DNA of 64,000 nucleotides from Polytrichum commune (lineage: Eukaryota > Streptophyta > Polytrichopsida > Polytrichales > Polytrichaceae), in assembly GCA_950295325.1 (NCBI GenBank), contig OX485803.1, positions 58,605,554 to 58,669,553 of the forward strand, read 5' to 3'. Position 1 is the stretch's first letter, and every line of letters starts with the position of its first letter. Position numbers and translations under genes: made by a program. Below are positions 55,590-64,000 of this stretch, piece after piece. The notes under the pieces are model-generated. The model ran no database searches. It saw only the letters and a program-made list of their open reading frames with translations, and was not told the origin of the DNA.

Positions 55590-56099
55590 CTATGGGGGGT
55601 CTAGTGATTGGGGAAGCAGTTGGTGGTTTTCTATTCTTCTTTTGTGGAGGAGGATAGCCATGGCATATTTTAAGGTGATAGTATTGATGTTTTTAAAGGT
55701 GTTTTTAATGGTAAGCATAGGTATTTTAAATTTATTTTCGAGTGATTTCATTGATGGGATGTATGTAGTGGCTCTGGCGCCTGCAGTGATTATAATAAGG
55801 GGGTCAACTTTCCATCCTCTGGCAGCAATACTGTCTATTAATGGTCTGTATTTACTATTTTTTGCTTCGATTGTTTCTGGTGAGAATCTGTCATTACAGT
55901 ATGTGAATTCGATGAATTGTATGGTAAGGTTGGGGTCTATGTCTGTGGGGGGGGGCATTTTGGTATGATAATCCTCTAACACAAAGGATATCAAGTCTAA
56001 ATCTAGAGTTACAATGGCATCTTTGTGTACCGCATGTACAAGGGAGTAGCCAATTGGGAACGGTGTTTTCTTGGGGTGTATTATTGAAGGTGCCAACAT
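55590..56099 (-). pseudogene. Copy 1 C-terminal nuclease-like part
   Basis: After the frame change at 55947-55955 the protein continues from about residue 48 of this frame: MPPPTDIDPNLTIQFIEFTY then KNSKYRPLIDS and ARGWKVDPLIIITAGARA. With the preceding P-D site, the Glu in FIEFTY and the K-x-x-K-Y motif, the pattern equals the R2-type restriction-like endonuclease (CCHC, R/KPD, D/E-x-T, K..KY). Residues 1-47 of this open frame are out-of-phase sequence and not part of the protein. Confidence 0.6.
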
Positions 56100-57264
56100 T
56101 CATGAGAGTATAGCATCGAGAATTTCCGGATGAGATTAATAGTTTCCTAATTTCCCATACTGCTTTGTTGTGTCTTTTGACATGAAGTGAATGTATGTGT
56201 TGTTGCTTACAAGTAAGTAGTACATGTAACCATGTATCCGGTTCGTATGAATTGCAAATGGAGCACGTAATAGATGGATATGTTTGCCTGCCAAAGAATA
56301 GTTGTTTTCGAGCATTACCCATATAAGTTCTAGTTCGGAATTTGATGAGGCATGATTTTTGTTTATCTGTGATTTCCGGGTTTTCCCAAAATTCATTAGA
56401 AAATTCTTTGTCTATATCTGCATTTCCTGTCCATTTGTAAGTGTTAGGGGTTTGTGTGGCCATGTTTTCCAAGTTATTTTCCCTATCATATTTTATAATT
56501 TGTTTTTCTAGGAATCTAACGGGGTCTTTATCAGGAACGTCCATCATTGAGGCCCAAACATCCTTTTGGTAATAATATGGGGTAGCATGGGCATGTTCAT
56601 ATGGGTGAATGGCAATTATGTGGTCTAGTTCTAGGCCTTCTTTTGCCAATTTATCTGCTTGTTCGTTGCCGTCAATGTTGACGTGTGCTCTTACTTTGTA
56701 TAGTGTGATTGGTTGTGTCCGATTTTGAAGTAGTTGTACCATGGTGGCGAGGGTGATTTGATATGGGTGGCTATTATGCAGTGTGGGGTGTTTAATTTGT
56801 GTGTTAAGTAAATATAATACATTTAGATTGTCGGTAAATATATATGCAGGTTCGTTTGGGTATAGTGTATTAATGATTCTTAATGTTTTATGAATAGCTA
56901 TCATTTCTGCTCTTAATATGTTTTGGTGTCCATGGAGTCTTTTGGAGATGTTAAGGCCTTTAGGGCTATAGATACCATACCCGGCTCTTTCTCTTCTCCA
57001 TACTCCAGGGTTAATTTCTTTGGGTTTCATAAAAGAACCATCTGTATAGTAGCTGAATTGAGAGTGAAATTTTAGTCGTAAGTTTGTTTGGTAATTTGGG
57101 AGTTGTGGGATAGGTATGTTATTATTTGCGGATGCGTTTGGATAGTTTAATTTAGCCCATTTTTTGTTGGGATTAACGGCGGTATTTAAGGGGATGGGTG
57201 GTGCAGTTTGTGTATGAATTTGTAATATTTGAAGGTTATTCGCTATGTCTATGAGTTGATTCAT
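55894..57264 (-). pseudogene. Copy 1 central part: RNase H and zinc clusters
   Basis: 456 open codons from an internal Met; the same frame extends upstream to about 57535, so this Met is not a real start. RNase H residues are TDGS (Asp75), RAEM (Glu120), FTDN (Asp145) and EQAD (Asp204), a complete D-E-D-D set as in type-1 RNase H. Cys334, Cys337, His347 and Cys352 form a CCHC cluster (CSIC...WLHVLLTC), followed by C409-x-C411 and C416-x-C418. Next comes RLDILCV, where the relative at 59860 has RPDILC: the Pro of the nuclease P-D motif is lost here. The frame then goes wrong at the G9 run (55947-55955) and ends at 55894. Confidence 0.7.
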
Positions 57265-57578
57265 TTGTTCGTAGGTGCCGATGTGGTTGTTTTGGTGGTG
57301 GATGCAGAATATTCGCAGTGTTGATACTTCTTTCCTCGTGCTATTGAGTTCGGGAGGGATTGTAGGTTCTTCGTATATGATGGTATCTGCGGCAAAGTGG
57401 GCAATGATGTGTGTATCCGGGAATGGGCCAGTGTATGGGTTAAAGTTGTGGTACCAGTCAATATCCTTTGAGATAAGTAAAGTGATTGTATTGGGGTCAT
57501 TTTTGGCCGCAATACGGGCCCAGTGGATGGTTTTTGTAAGTCTGTTGCGCTATGGGGGTGGGCATATCCAATTCCCTT

Positions 57579-58361
57579 CTATTTTTGGTCAAACGTGTTT
57601 CCTAAAGATCCAAATATTCTATCCCTAGAGAATGGTGAGTAGAATTGGGTGAATTGTGTAGGGCATGTAACTGGGGATGAGAAGTATGAGTGGTTGATGT
57701 TAAATGATGTTATTAGGAAATCCAGTATTGGGGTTGGTATTGCATATTGGGCACGTTTAAGTGGGTCATTTTTAGGAATACGGTATTTGTATCTCTGGTA
57801 CAGCCAGACGATTTCGGTTTCGAATAATTGGGTAGGTGATTCTAGGCTATGTGGGGTATTTTTAGCTTGGTGATATTGTTTCCATAACCACAGTAATTTA
57901 GTTTTTGGGATGGTGATGAGATGCCGGCCATTGTCTTCATATATATGGGCGACGTCAAATTGTGTTTGGATAGTGTTAGTATTTGTTTCGATGTCACTCT
58001 CTGGGTTGCATTCATTAATGGAAATATGTGCCAATGGAATTATTGTGGCAAGGATAACGTATCTAGTATCTCTATGTTGTTCTGTGGAGAAGTAGACATT
58101 GATAATGTTTGAGAAGTGTTTGTGTTGCCTTTTCGTATAATATTGGGTAAGTAGTGCGGTGTTGTGGCGACTAGTATTGGCGTCACAATAGGGGAATAAA
58201 TCTATTTGGGTACGCCATTTGTTGTATGTGTTATTATTTGGTGTAGTCCATTGGCATAGGTATGATGTGTCTATTCTTTTTATCCCATTAGGATCTATGA
58301 GTTGTCGTTGTTTGTGATCGAGTATTGTATGTATAGAGAATTGACGGGGGTTGTTAAGCAT
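57579..58361 (-). pseudogene. Copy 1 N-terminal part: chromodomain-like and methyltransferase-like
   Basis: 260 open codons. Residues about 8-80 (IHTILDHKQRQLIDP, then TSYLCQWTTPNNNTYNKWR and HNTALLTQYYTKR) follow the chromodomain pattern: ILDHR-like strand, YLVKW-like strand, W plus acidic turn, final helix. Residues 225-260 (YFSSPVTCPTQFTQFYSPFS then RIFGSLGNTF) begin a segment that continues past the TAG at 57579 in the same frame as KGIGYAHPH and then, shifted, as IHWARIAAKNDPNTITLLIS and DIDWYHNFNPY. This layout resembles Dam-type N6-adenine methyltransferases of DIRS elements and phages. The catalytic D/N-P-P-Y/F would be replaced by A-H-P-H, so activity is doubtful. Both domain calls are inference. 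Confidence 0.5.
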
Positions 58362-58519
58362 GTTATTGGGAGGGGGGGTAGGTGGGGGATAGGGGGGTTC
58401 GGGGGGTTCGGGGGGTGTACAGGAGGGGTTGGGTGTTGAGGGAGAATGTTATGGTTTATTATAATGTAATCATTCTTTAGGGTTTGTGGGGGTAGTGGTG
58501 TAGGCATGGTAGGTTGCAT

Positions 58520-59298
58520 TCTTGGTGGCAGGTAGGGTAAAAAATCATCATATTTTATTTAGATATGAAAATGCATCATGGAGGACATAAGAAAGAAAGT
58601 GTTCATAGTTTTCTTTACGTGTTGGCGTTTGTGTATGTTAATTCAATAGATTTTGAGCACTCAAATTTATTTATAGGGCTTGAATTAGAAAATTCGGTTT
58701 TTTCTTATTGCACAATAGTACACAAAAAAACATAATTTTTGCGATAGCTTCAACAATCCCATTCTATATACAACATGAATAGTATTTGAATATGTGTTTT
58801 GGATAAGTTAACATGGATTGTCCCCCCGGGTCCGCCACACATTATGCTTGAACTACCTTCAATAGGCATTCCCAAAAAACCCTTGCAATTTTGGCCAACA
58901 TTATTTATACCAATCATGTGAAATTTCATGTAGATTTTTCACCCATTGAAAATGTTATAGGTTGTAGCCCAAAAACTATCCTCCTCTAAACATAAAGCAA
59001 GGGCACATGACACTCTCAACCAATGACAATTCAAGAATCCTCGTGAGCCTTGGCCTGATGGCTTTTATGTAAACATGCCATAGAGTAGATGGTACTACAT
59101 CATTTATGGTATTTAGTTTCACATACACTAGTTGCAAAAGGGCCTAAACTAGATGCCTAGAGGTCTCAAAGTGCCACGTCCGCTAATGTTAATTTTGTAC
59201 TATTTGTCCACATAAGTAACATTTTAAACTAAAATTTATTTACATCATGACATGTAGTGTATCACATTGGATTACTTGAGATGGTAGTTTTTTCATTT
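58520..59298. other. Unassigned AT-rich spacer
   Basis: No gene recognised between the 5' end of copy 1 and the tandem repeat near 59299. In particular, no reverse transcriptase frame lies upstream of copy 1. Confidence 0.5.
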
Positions 59299-59420
59299 TA
59301 GTATGCAAGTGGAAGATATTATTGGGCATACTAATGGCAAGTGTCATGTGTTTACATTGTAGTATGCAAGAGCAAGATATTCTTGAGCATGCTAATGCCA
59401 AGTGTCATTTCTGCACACTT
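59299..59420. repeat. 61-bp tandem repeat, two units
   Basis: Units beginning TAGTATGCAAG start at 59299 and 59360; both contain AAGATATT, GGCATACTAATGGCAAGTG-like sequence and GTCAT. About 80 percent similar by eye. Confidence 0.75.
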
Positions 59421-59427
59421 TAGTCAA

Positions 59428-59620
59428 CTTATAGACCAATGTGTAACATAGGCATACATCTCATAACACTATTGACCATACTCATGCCAAGATTCCAGTC
59501 ACCACACTTGAACGCCAAAATAGTCATGAGGTGACATCAATGGTGAATTTGTTGGTCGTTGGTGTAACCGAACTTATGCCTCAAAACATGGTAAGTGACA
59601 TTATTACGCATCTAACACTG
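59428..59620 (+). repeat. Diverged dispersed repeat, copy 2
   Basis: Partner of 2868-3040, same orientation and block order. No ends resolved. Confidence 0.45.
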
Positions 59621-59740
59621 AACATCATAAAGGTGGTAGAATCAACGCTCTTACATCTCAAACACTAAGGACCTATCGATTATGATAATGTCAATCACCT
59701 TAAGAAAGAAAAGAAAAGAAAAAATAACGCCCGTACTTTC

Positions 59741-59862
59741 ACACGAGCATGACTACGAGCCCGCTGGCCTCATACTAATCACGGGATTCCGTGATGTAGT
59801 ATGTGGTTTTATGCCTCCGTTAGGAGGTGGGCTCTGGTGGTTTCCCTAGAAGTCCATTTTGA
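59741..59862 (-). promoter_or_regulatory. Structured 3' region of element copy 2
   Basis: Just after the stop codon of copy 2 the transcript would carry two hairpins: CCTCC-TAAC-GGAGG (59814-59827) and ATCACGG-AATC-CCGTGAT (59778-59795). GC-rich sequence and a T/C-rich stretch (TTATTTTTTCTTTTC) follow near 59710-59735. Retroelement 3' ends are often structured for recognition by their own proteins; that role is inferred. The equivalent region of copy 1 is not recognisable. Confidence 0.45.
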
Positions 59863-61140
59863 TTAAGGTGGGGGTACGGGTGGTTGTTTATTGTCGAGTT
59901 TTCTTTTATTAAGTACCAAGTACGTGAGGTATTTAATAGCGTTTTGGTGTATGTCTTTCATGAGTTTTTTGATGTTGGATTTAGGGATTTTTAAGTCCGT
60001 TAGTTTTTGGATGGAGTGTTCGTGTATGGCTCCTCGTACTCCTGCGGTGATTGTTATAACGGGGTTGGTTTTCCAACCCTTGTTGTGAATGTCGTGATTT
60101 AGTGGGTCGTATTTGGCGTGTTTCTGTACAATGGCATGTTCAGGGAATCTGTCATGGCAGTAGGTGAATTCGATAAATTGTACTGTGTGGTTGGATGATG
60201 GTAATACGGGCAGAGTGATATGATTTGGGGCACCTATCAAGCATAAGATGTCAGGTCTAAGTTTAGCTTGACATTGACATGGTTTTTGGGGGCATGTACA
60301 TGCTAATAACCATTCTGGTACTGTGGTTTCTTGTGGCTGGTTGTTGAGATGTCCGGCATTGGTTCTTGTGAGGAACCGTGTGTGTTTGTTTGCTTGTAAT
60401 GTTTGTGTGATCAGATGTACTGCTTTGTTATGTCTTGCGATTCGGAGACCTTTTAAGTATGGGTGTTCGCATATTGATAGTAGGTGCGGCCACGTGTCTC
60501 TCTCATTTTTGTGGCAAAGTGTGCAGTTGGGGTTTGAATGTGTGAGGGGCCAAAAAATATTTTTTCTATGGTTGCCCATATATTGAGCGTATCAAAATTT
60601 TAATGTTTGGGTGATTTGGGTATCGGGTATTTGATCGTTATTCCAAAAGTGATTAGAGAGTTTTTGGTTTATTTGGGTGTTTGAGAGCCATTTATCTACG
60701 TATGGGAATTTATTTATGGCTAAGGTTGTTTCTAAGTCGTCGTGTGCTTTTGTTATGACTGTGCGTAAGTTGCGGATGGCTCCATCGTGTGTGCCTGTGG
60801 GACAGCTGGCAAGCCAGTAGGGGGTGGGGCGGGCGATGTGGATGTGTGGGGTTTGTTTTGGTTTTTCTAAGTTGTTCCCTTCATTTGCTAGATCATCGGC
60901 CAGTTCATTTCTAGTGATGCCCGTGTGCGCTCGGACTTTATGTATGTGGATTTTGTGGGGGGTCCAGTAAATCTTCCTTACTATGGCGGCTATAAGTAGT
61001 TTGTCAAGGTGGTGGTGTTGTGATGTTGGATGTTGTATGTTGTATGTGGTTATTTATGAGGTATATACTGTTGAGGCTGTCGGTAAATATGTGTGTTTCT
61101 GTTTGTGTGATTTTTAACATCATGCTTACGTGTGTTTCAC
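59860..61140 (-). pseudogene. RNase H/R2-type-nuclease element, copy 2 (5'-truncated)
   Basis: Diverged relative of copy 1, same strand. It begins inside RNase H near 61135 (MMLKITQTETHIFTDSLNSI), so all N-terminal domains are missing. A 7-bp tandem duplication (ATGTTGT at 61030-61036 and 61037-61043) shifts the frame. The sequence then reads KVRAHTGITRNELADDLANE, matching the last RNase H block. An in-frame TGA at 60592-60594 replaces an Arg codon. From 60579 to 59863 the frame is open for 238 codons: Cys19/Cys22/His32/Cys37 cluster, Cys94/96/101/103 cluster, RPDILC (Pro109-Asp110), QFIEFTY (Glu137), K153-x-x-K156-Y157. This half has the full R2-type nuclease motif set that copy 1 lost. Confidence 0.7.
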
Positions 61141-61161
61141 CTTAACATCATGCTTACGTGT
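61114..61161. repeat. 20-bp direct repeat at the 5' truncation point
   Basis: TTAACATCATGCTTACGTGT occurs at 61114-61133 and 61142-61161, separated by 8 bp. The first copy overlaps the 5' edge of element copy 2, suggesting templated filler or local duplication during integration. Confidence 0.85.
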
Positions 61162-62148
61162 TGATTTTTGGAACATCTAGCAGTAAAATTTGGAACCCTC
61201 ATAGCTTTTGCATGCATAATTCCATTGATGACCTAAAGTCCAAGATGCCTTTATGCCTTTTGTGATAAACATCGAAGTGCTCACCCATTAAAAGTTTCAA
61301 CCACCATTTTTTGAGCATATTCTATACACATACATTCCAAACTCTAGATTTGATACCATGGTTCAACTAAACATGTTCTTCACATTTATAGTAGTTGTAG
61401 CGGAATAGGTGGTGGTGTAGGGATAGAAAGAAGAGACATAAATTGATGAGGAGGAGATAAACTACTTGTCTACACATGCCTTACATCCTCGGTGATGCAC
61501 TCCGAAATGCTCAAATGTTAAAAATGCCAACCACCATTTTTGGCCATTTTATATACACATATATTTCAATATTTAGAATGAAAATAATCACATTTCAATA
61601 TACATCTTTGATGTGACTTGGAACTCTAGTGCTTTTAAGTGGTTTTTTTACCCCTAAATTCTTTCATTTGGGTTCATATAGGATAAAATCATGACACATG
61701 ATATTCTAATATAATCAAGAAAATTATTTTTCACAGTGAAGATCTGGAGTACAATTTTCACTGCCCCCCTCTCCCCAATGGCGTATGTAATATTTAAATA
61801 AAAAATCTCACTGACCAAAACTAACGATGCGTATTTGACAATACAAGTCATAAATTCCACATAAATGTACACATTAAATTTGGTTTATGTTTTATGCTAC
61901 CTAAATCATGTATCGTCATCAATGGTTGGGCGGAGCATGGCAAGGCCTTTATAATTCATATAAGAAATGCTTTGTTATGTTGGACCCATTTTAATACTCT
62001 CTACTCTAGTATAAATCATGATCCCAATCGATCACTATATTGTTTTGACATACCCAATCTAGAGAGCACTCATAGATAGGTCGTGCCCTTTTATCACTGT
62101 GTTGTTTGAACCCCAGTTATTTGAATCCTTTTTTTCCCCCTACTACTA
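61162..62148. other. Intergenic DNA with a diverged direct repeat
   Basis: A segment at about 61267-61342 (GAAGTGCTCACCCATTAAAA, then CAACCACCATTTTTTG and TATACACATACATT) recurs at about 61501-61570 with partial identity. No gene recognised. Confidence 0.5.
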
Positions 62149-62458
62149 CACTAAACAATTTTATAACTATGGTCCACAAGAATTTCCTAGAGCAGACACA
62201 CTAAATTTCTAGTAGAAATTTAACATGGGCCACACTAATTGGTTTTCTAGAAATTAATGTTAGCGGAGATTTTAATTTTGTGCTACTTTAGTCTTACAAC
62301 TAATCATCAATGTGTTGGCCGGAAGTCTCCACGACGACTTAGGAGAAGACCCATGATCTTGGACCCACGTCAACTCCACCTTGACTAGCAAATTGGTGTG
62401 GCCCACGCTAGTTGTTTTTATGCTAATTCTCCACCCACACTAATAGGACTATTTAGTG
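62149..62458. mobile_element. CACTA-like MITE (310 bp)
   Basis: Starts CACTAAACAATTTTAT and, reverse-complemented, ends CACTAAATAGTCCTAT. Subterminal inverted blocks support one element: GGGCCACACTAATTGG (about 62227) against the complement of TTGGTGTGGCCCACGC (about 62392). The expected 3-bp duplication is not clear (CTA left, TAA right). Non-coding. Confidence 0.55.
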
Positions 62459-64000
62459 TAATGTATGACTAACTTTCTCTCTTCAAAGACCTAGTATAGA
62501 CGATTCCAACTAGGTCTCTTGTAGAATATATTTAATACATACAGATCTCGTGTGCATCCATACTTACATCATTGATTGGAGGTGTTGGGGCTCCCTTTCC
62601 AACACCCATAAGAATGTAGGCCACCTTCCTTCCTTCCTCCCTTCAATTCTTCCCTTCTTCAATCCCTAGCTAGTTAGTTAATTATGGGAGGGCGTGGGGG
62701 TGGGCGTGGGTGCTTCCCCCATTAAGACCCCTAAATAAGCACATTAATAATGGAATTCCTTGGCTTCACGTGCTACCCTATACACCACTCTACACCTAGA
62801 GCCTATGTATGTGGTGCCACCCAAGCGTGGTCCCTCGGGCCTTGCTCCCAACTACTAATAAGTCCCAACTAAGTTAATTCCCATCTCCCACCACTAGGTA
62901 AGGAGGGAAGGCCATATATATATACACACATATATGCCTCCCTCCTTTGTCTTCTCCCATGGCCTAGAGTCTCTCTTGCATCCCTTGCTTTACTACCCTT
63001 GCTCACACATGGCTAGTAAGACAACTCTGCAAATGATGAGCCCCCGCCCCCCACCTGCTTGCACAAGGAACACGGCCTTTATAGAACTCATATGCTCCAA
63101 GAAAATTCTAGTCTCCATGATCGCCCGTGCGCGGAGGCTTCAATGTTTGACGGCTGTTCATCCGCTAGAGAGGATGTGTGTGTGGCCCTTTTGGATCCAC
63201 GTATGATAAGATTTTGGCCGTTCTTACTAATCTAATACTACATCACACATTTTGATGGGAGTGTAGGGTTCACTCTTGCGGGGAAAACTAAATGAAATAT
63301 TTGTTCTGAACTCTGTGGAAATGAACCACAACACAACTAAGAGCCATCACACGGACTCATGCCATGCCCACACTTGTTGGTGGGCATAACCTGTGGACGG
63401 ATCACACCAATACGGGGCGCTTTGTTTGTTTGTTTGTTTTTAGCCGATGAAAGCTCGAAATTCGAGTGTGTTACATCCAAATATTAACTAAAAAGGCAAT
63501 CCTTTACTGGTGGGAGCCGTCCATTGTGTATGTGCACCAATAAGTGTGGGCATGGCTTCAGGCTCTCAAGCCTCAAAGGCTAAGTTGAACAAACCCTGAC
63601 ATTTGGACCCTTTGACACTTCAAAGCACTATGAGGTCCATTCTAACACAAATCACCTTATTGGCTTCCCCAATTGTGATTCAAATTATAGGGTCTTTGTA
63701 ATGATTAGTGTACTCACAAGCATAAACCAACTTATCTCACTACACTTGGATGAAGTTCACTGGAGGGATTGATGCAACTTCTTTTGCTTTTTCTTTTGCA
63801 TCAAATGGCATTTTTCGTAGTAATAAAGAGAACATACACTTCAAAGGGCAAATTAGTGACCCCAAACCAAGTTGGGATAGAACTAAGGAGAAGACCTAAG
63901 ACAACTGGTGCAACTCCTCATCTTGCAAAGAAAATCAGTCATTGGTAGGAACTGGTAGCTGACCTCCAAAACAACCTGAATGGACCATGGGTTGTGATTG
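62459..64000. other. Unassigned terminal stretch
   Basis: A 90-codon frame at 62934-63206 (+) is preceded by CCATATATATATAC (a TATA-like run at about 62911-62924) and, further up, CACGTG (62767). It has a Pro/Cys-rich, unrecognised sequence, so a gene is possible but weakly supported. (TTTG)n lies at 63421-63440. Nothing else recognised. Confidence 0.3.

Larger units (their letters stand above)
55590..58519 (-). pseudogene. RNase H/R2-type-nuclease element, copy 1 (broken)
   Basis: One ancestral reading frame of about 975 codons, now in pieces. From the 5' end: a Pro-rich start (58519), a chromodomain-like segment, a possible Dam-like methyltransferase segment, RNase H with all four acidic residues, a CCHC cluster, a CxC...CxC cluster, and a nuclease-like C-terminus ending at 55590. 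No reverse transcriptase motif (such as F/YxDD) is visible. Lesions: a frame change in the G-rich 58360-58440 region, a TAG at 57579-57581, a frame change at an A5 run on the coding strand (57531-57535) and a frame change at a G9 run (55947-55955). A second, truncated copy lies upstream at 59860-61140. The family is familiar as a repetitive hypothetical protein of plants, but I cannot name it. Confidence 0.75.

Noticed and set aside
57275-58112. Plus-strand frames opposite the RNase H element
   Set aside because: They are shadows of the minus-strand element: hydrophobic Val/Leu/Trp composition mirrors its Asn/His/Thr/Gln-rich coding strand.
62767-62937. G-box plus TATA promoter for the frame at 62934
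   Set aside because: CACGTG and TATATATA are present, but the ATG would lie only about 10-25 bp from the TATA-like run, too close for a normal transcription start and leader.

Overview
This is a gene-poor, AT-rich stretch of nuclear DNA from a eukaryote, almost certainly a land plant. I found no intact ordinary protein-coding gene, no rRNA, no convincing tRNA and no CRISPR array. The visible content is transposable elements, their fragments, tandem repeats and microsatellites. The families present (PIF/Harbinger with a plant Myb/SANT-like ORF1, an L1-type LINE with zinc-knuckle ORF1, a DUF7869-type transposon gene, several MITE classes) fit a large-genome land plant. A fern or other seedless plant is my best guess, but that rests on remembered resemblance of the protein families and is unverified.

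Layout. 0.6-2.3 kb: decayed DUF7869-like transposon gene (minus). 6.9-7.1 kb: 53-bp minisatellite. 7.6-8.0 and 11.0-11.4 kb: two inverted copies of one hAT-like MITE, each with a perfect 8-bp target duplication; the second lies in a diverged tandem duplication that preserves an empty site. 14.6-26 kb: mostly unassigned DNA with short tandem repeats and decayed coding scraps. 26.8 and 30.7 kb: Tourist-like MITEs. 28.5-29.2 kb: AT-hook gene relic with two TGA stops. 35.1-40.9 kb: decayed L1-type LINE (minus) interrupted by a nearly perfect 531-bp fold-back MITE. 44.2-45.0 kb: 800-bp composite fold-back. 45.8-49.3 kb: LINE scraps, including 38-bp and 129-bp insertions that still have target duplications. 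50.9 and 62.1 kb: CACTA-like MITEs. 51.7-55.1 kb: PIF/Harbinger element with TAA target duplication carrying only the Myb/SANT-like ORF1 (403 aa); a pogo-like MITE and a copy of a six-member repeat family are nested in it.

55.6-61.1 kb: the most unusual feature. Two head-to-tail minus-strand copies of one element encode, in the better copy, a chromodomain-like segment, a possible Dam-like methyltransferase segment, RNase H, a CCHC cluster, a second Cys cluster and a PD-(D/E)xK nuclease segment resembling the endonuclease of R2-type retrotransposons. I see no reverse transcriptase. Copy 1 is broken by one stop and about three frameshifts; copy 2 is 5'-truncated with one stop and a 7-bp duplication.

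The elements do not form a pathway. The nesting does give a relative chronology: LINE older than the fold-back at 37.4 kb; Harbinger element older than its nested MITEs; the 10-11 kb duplication older than its MITE. Homology calls come from reading translations and motifs without database searches.
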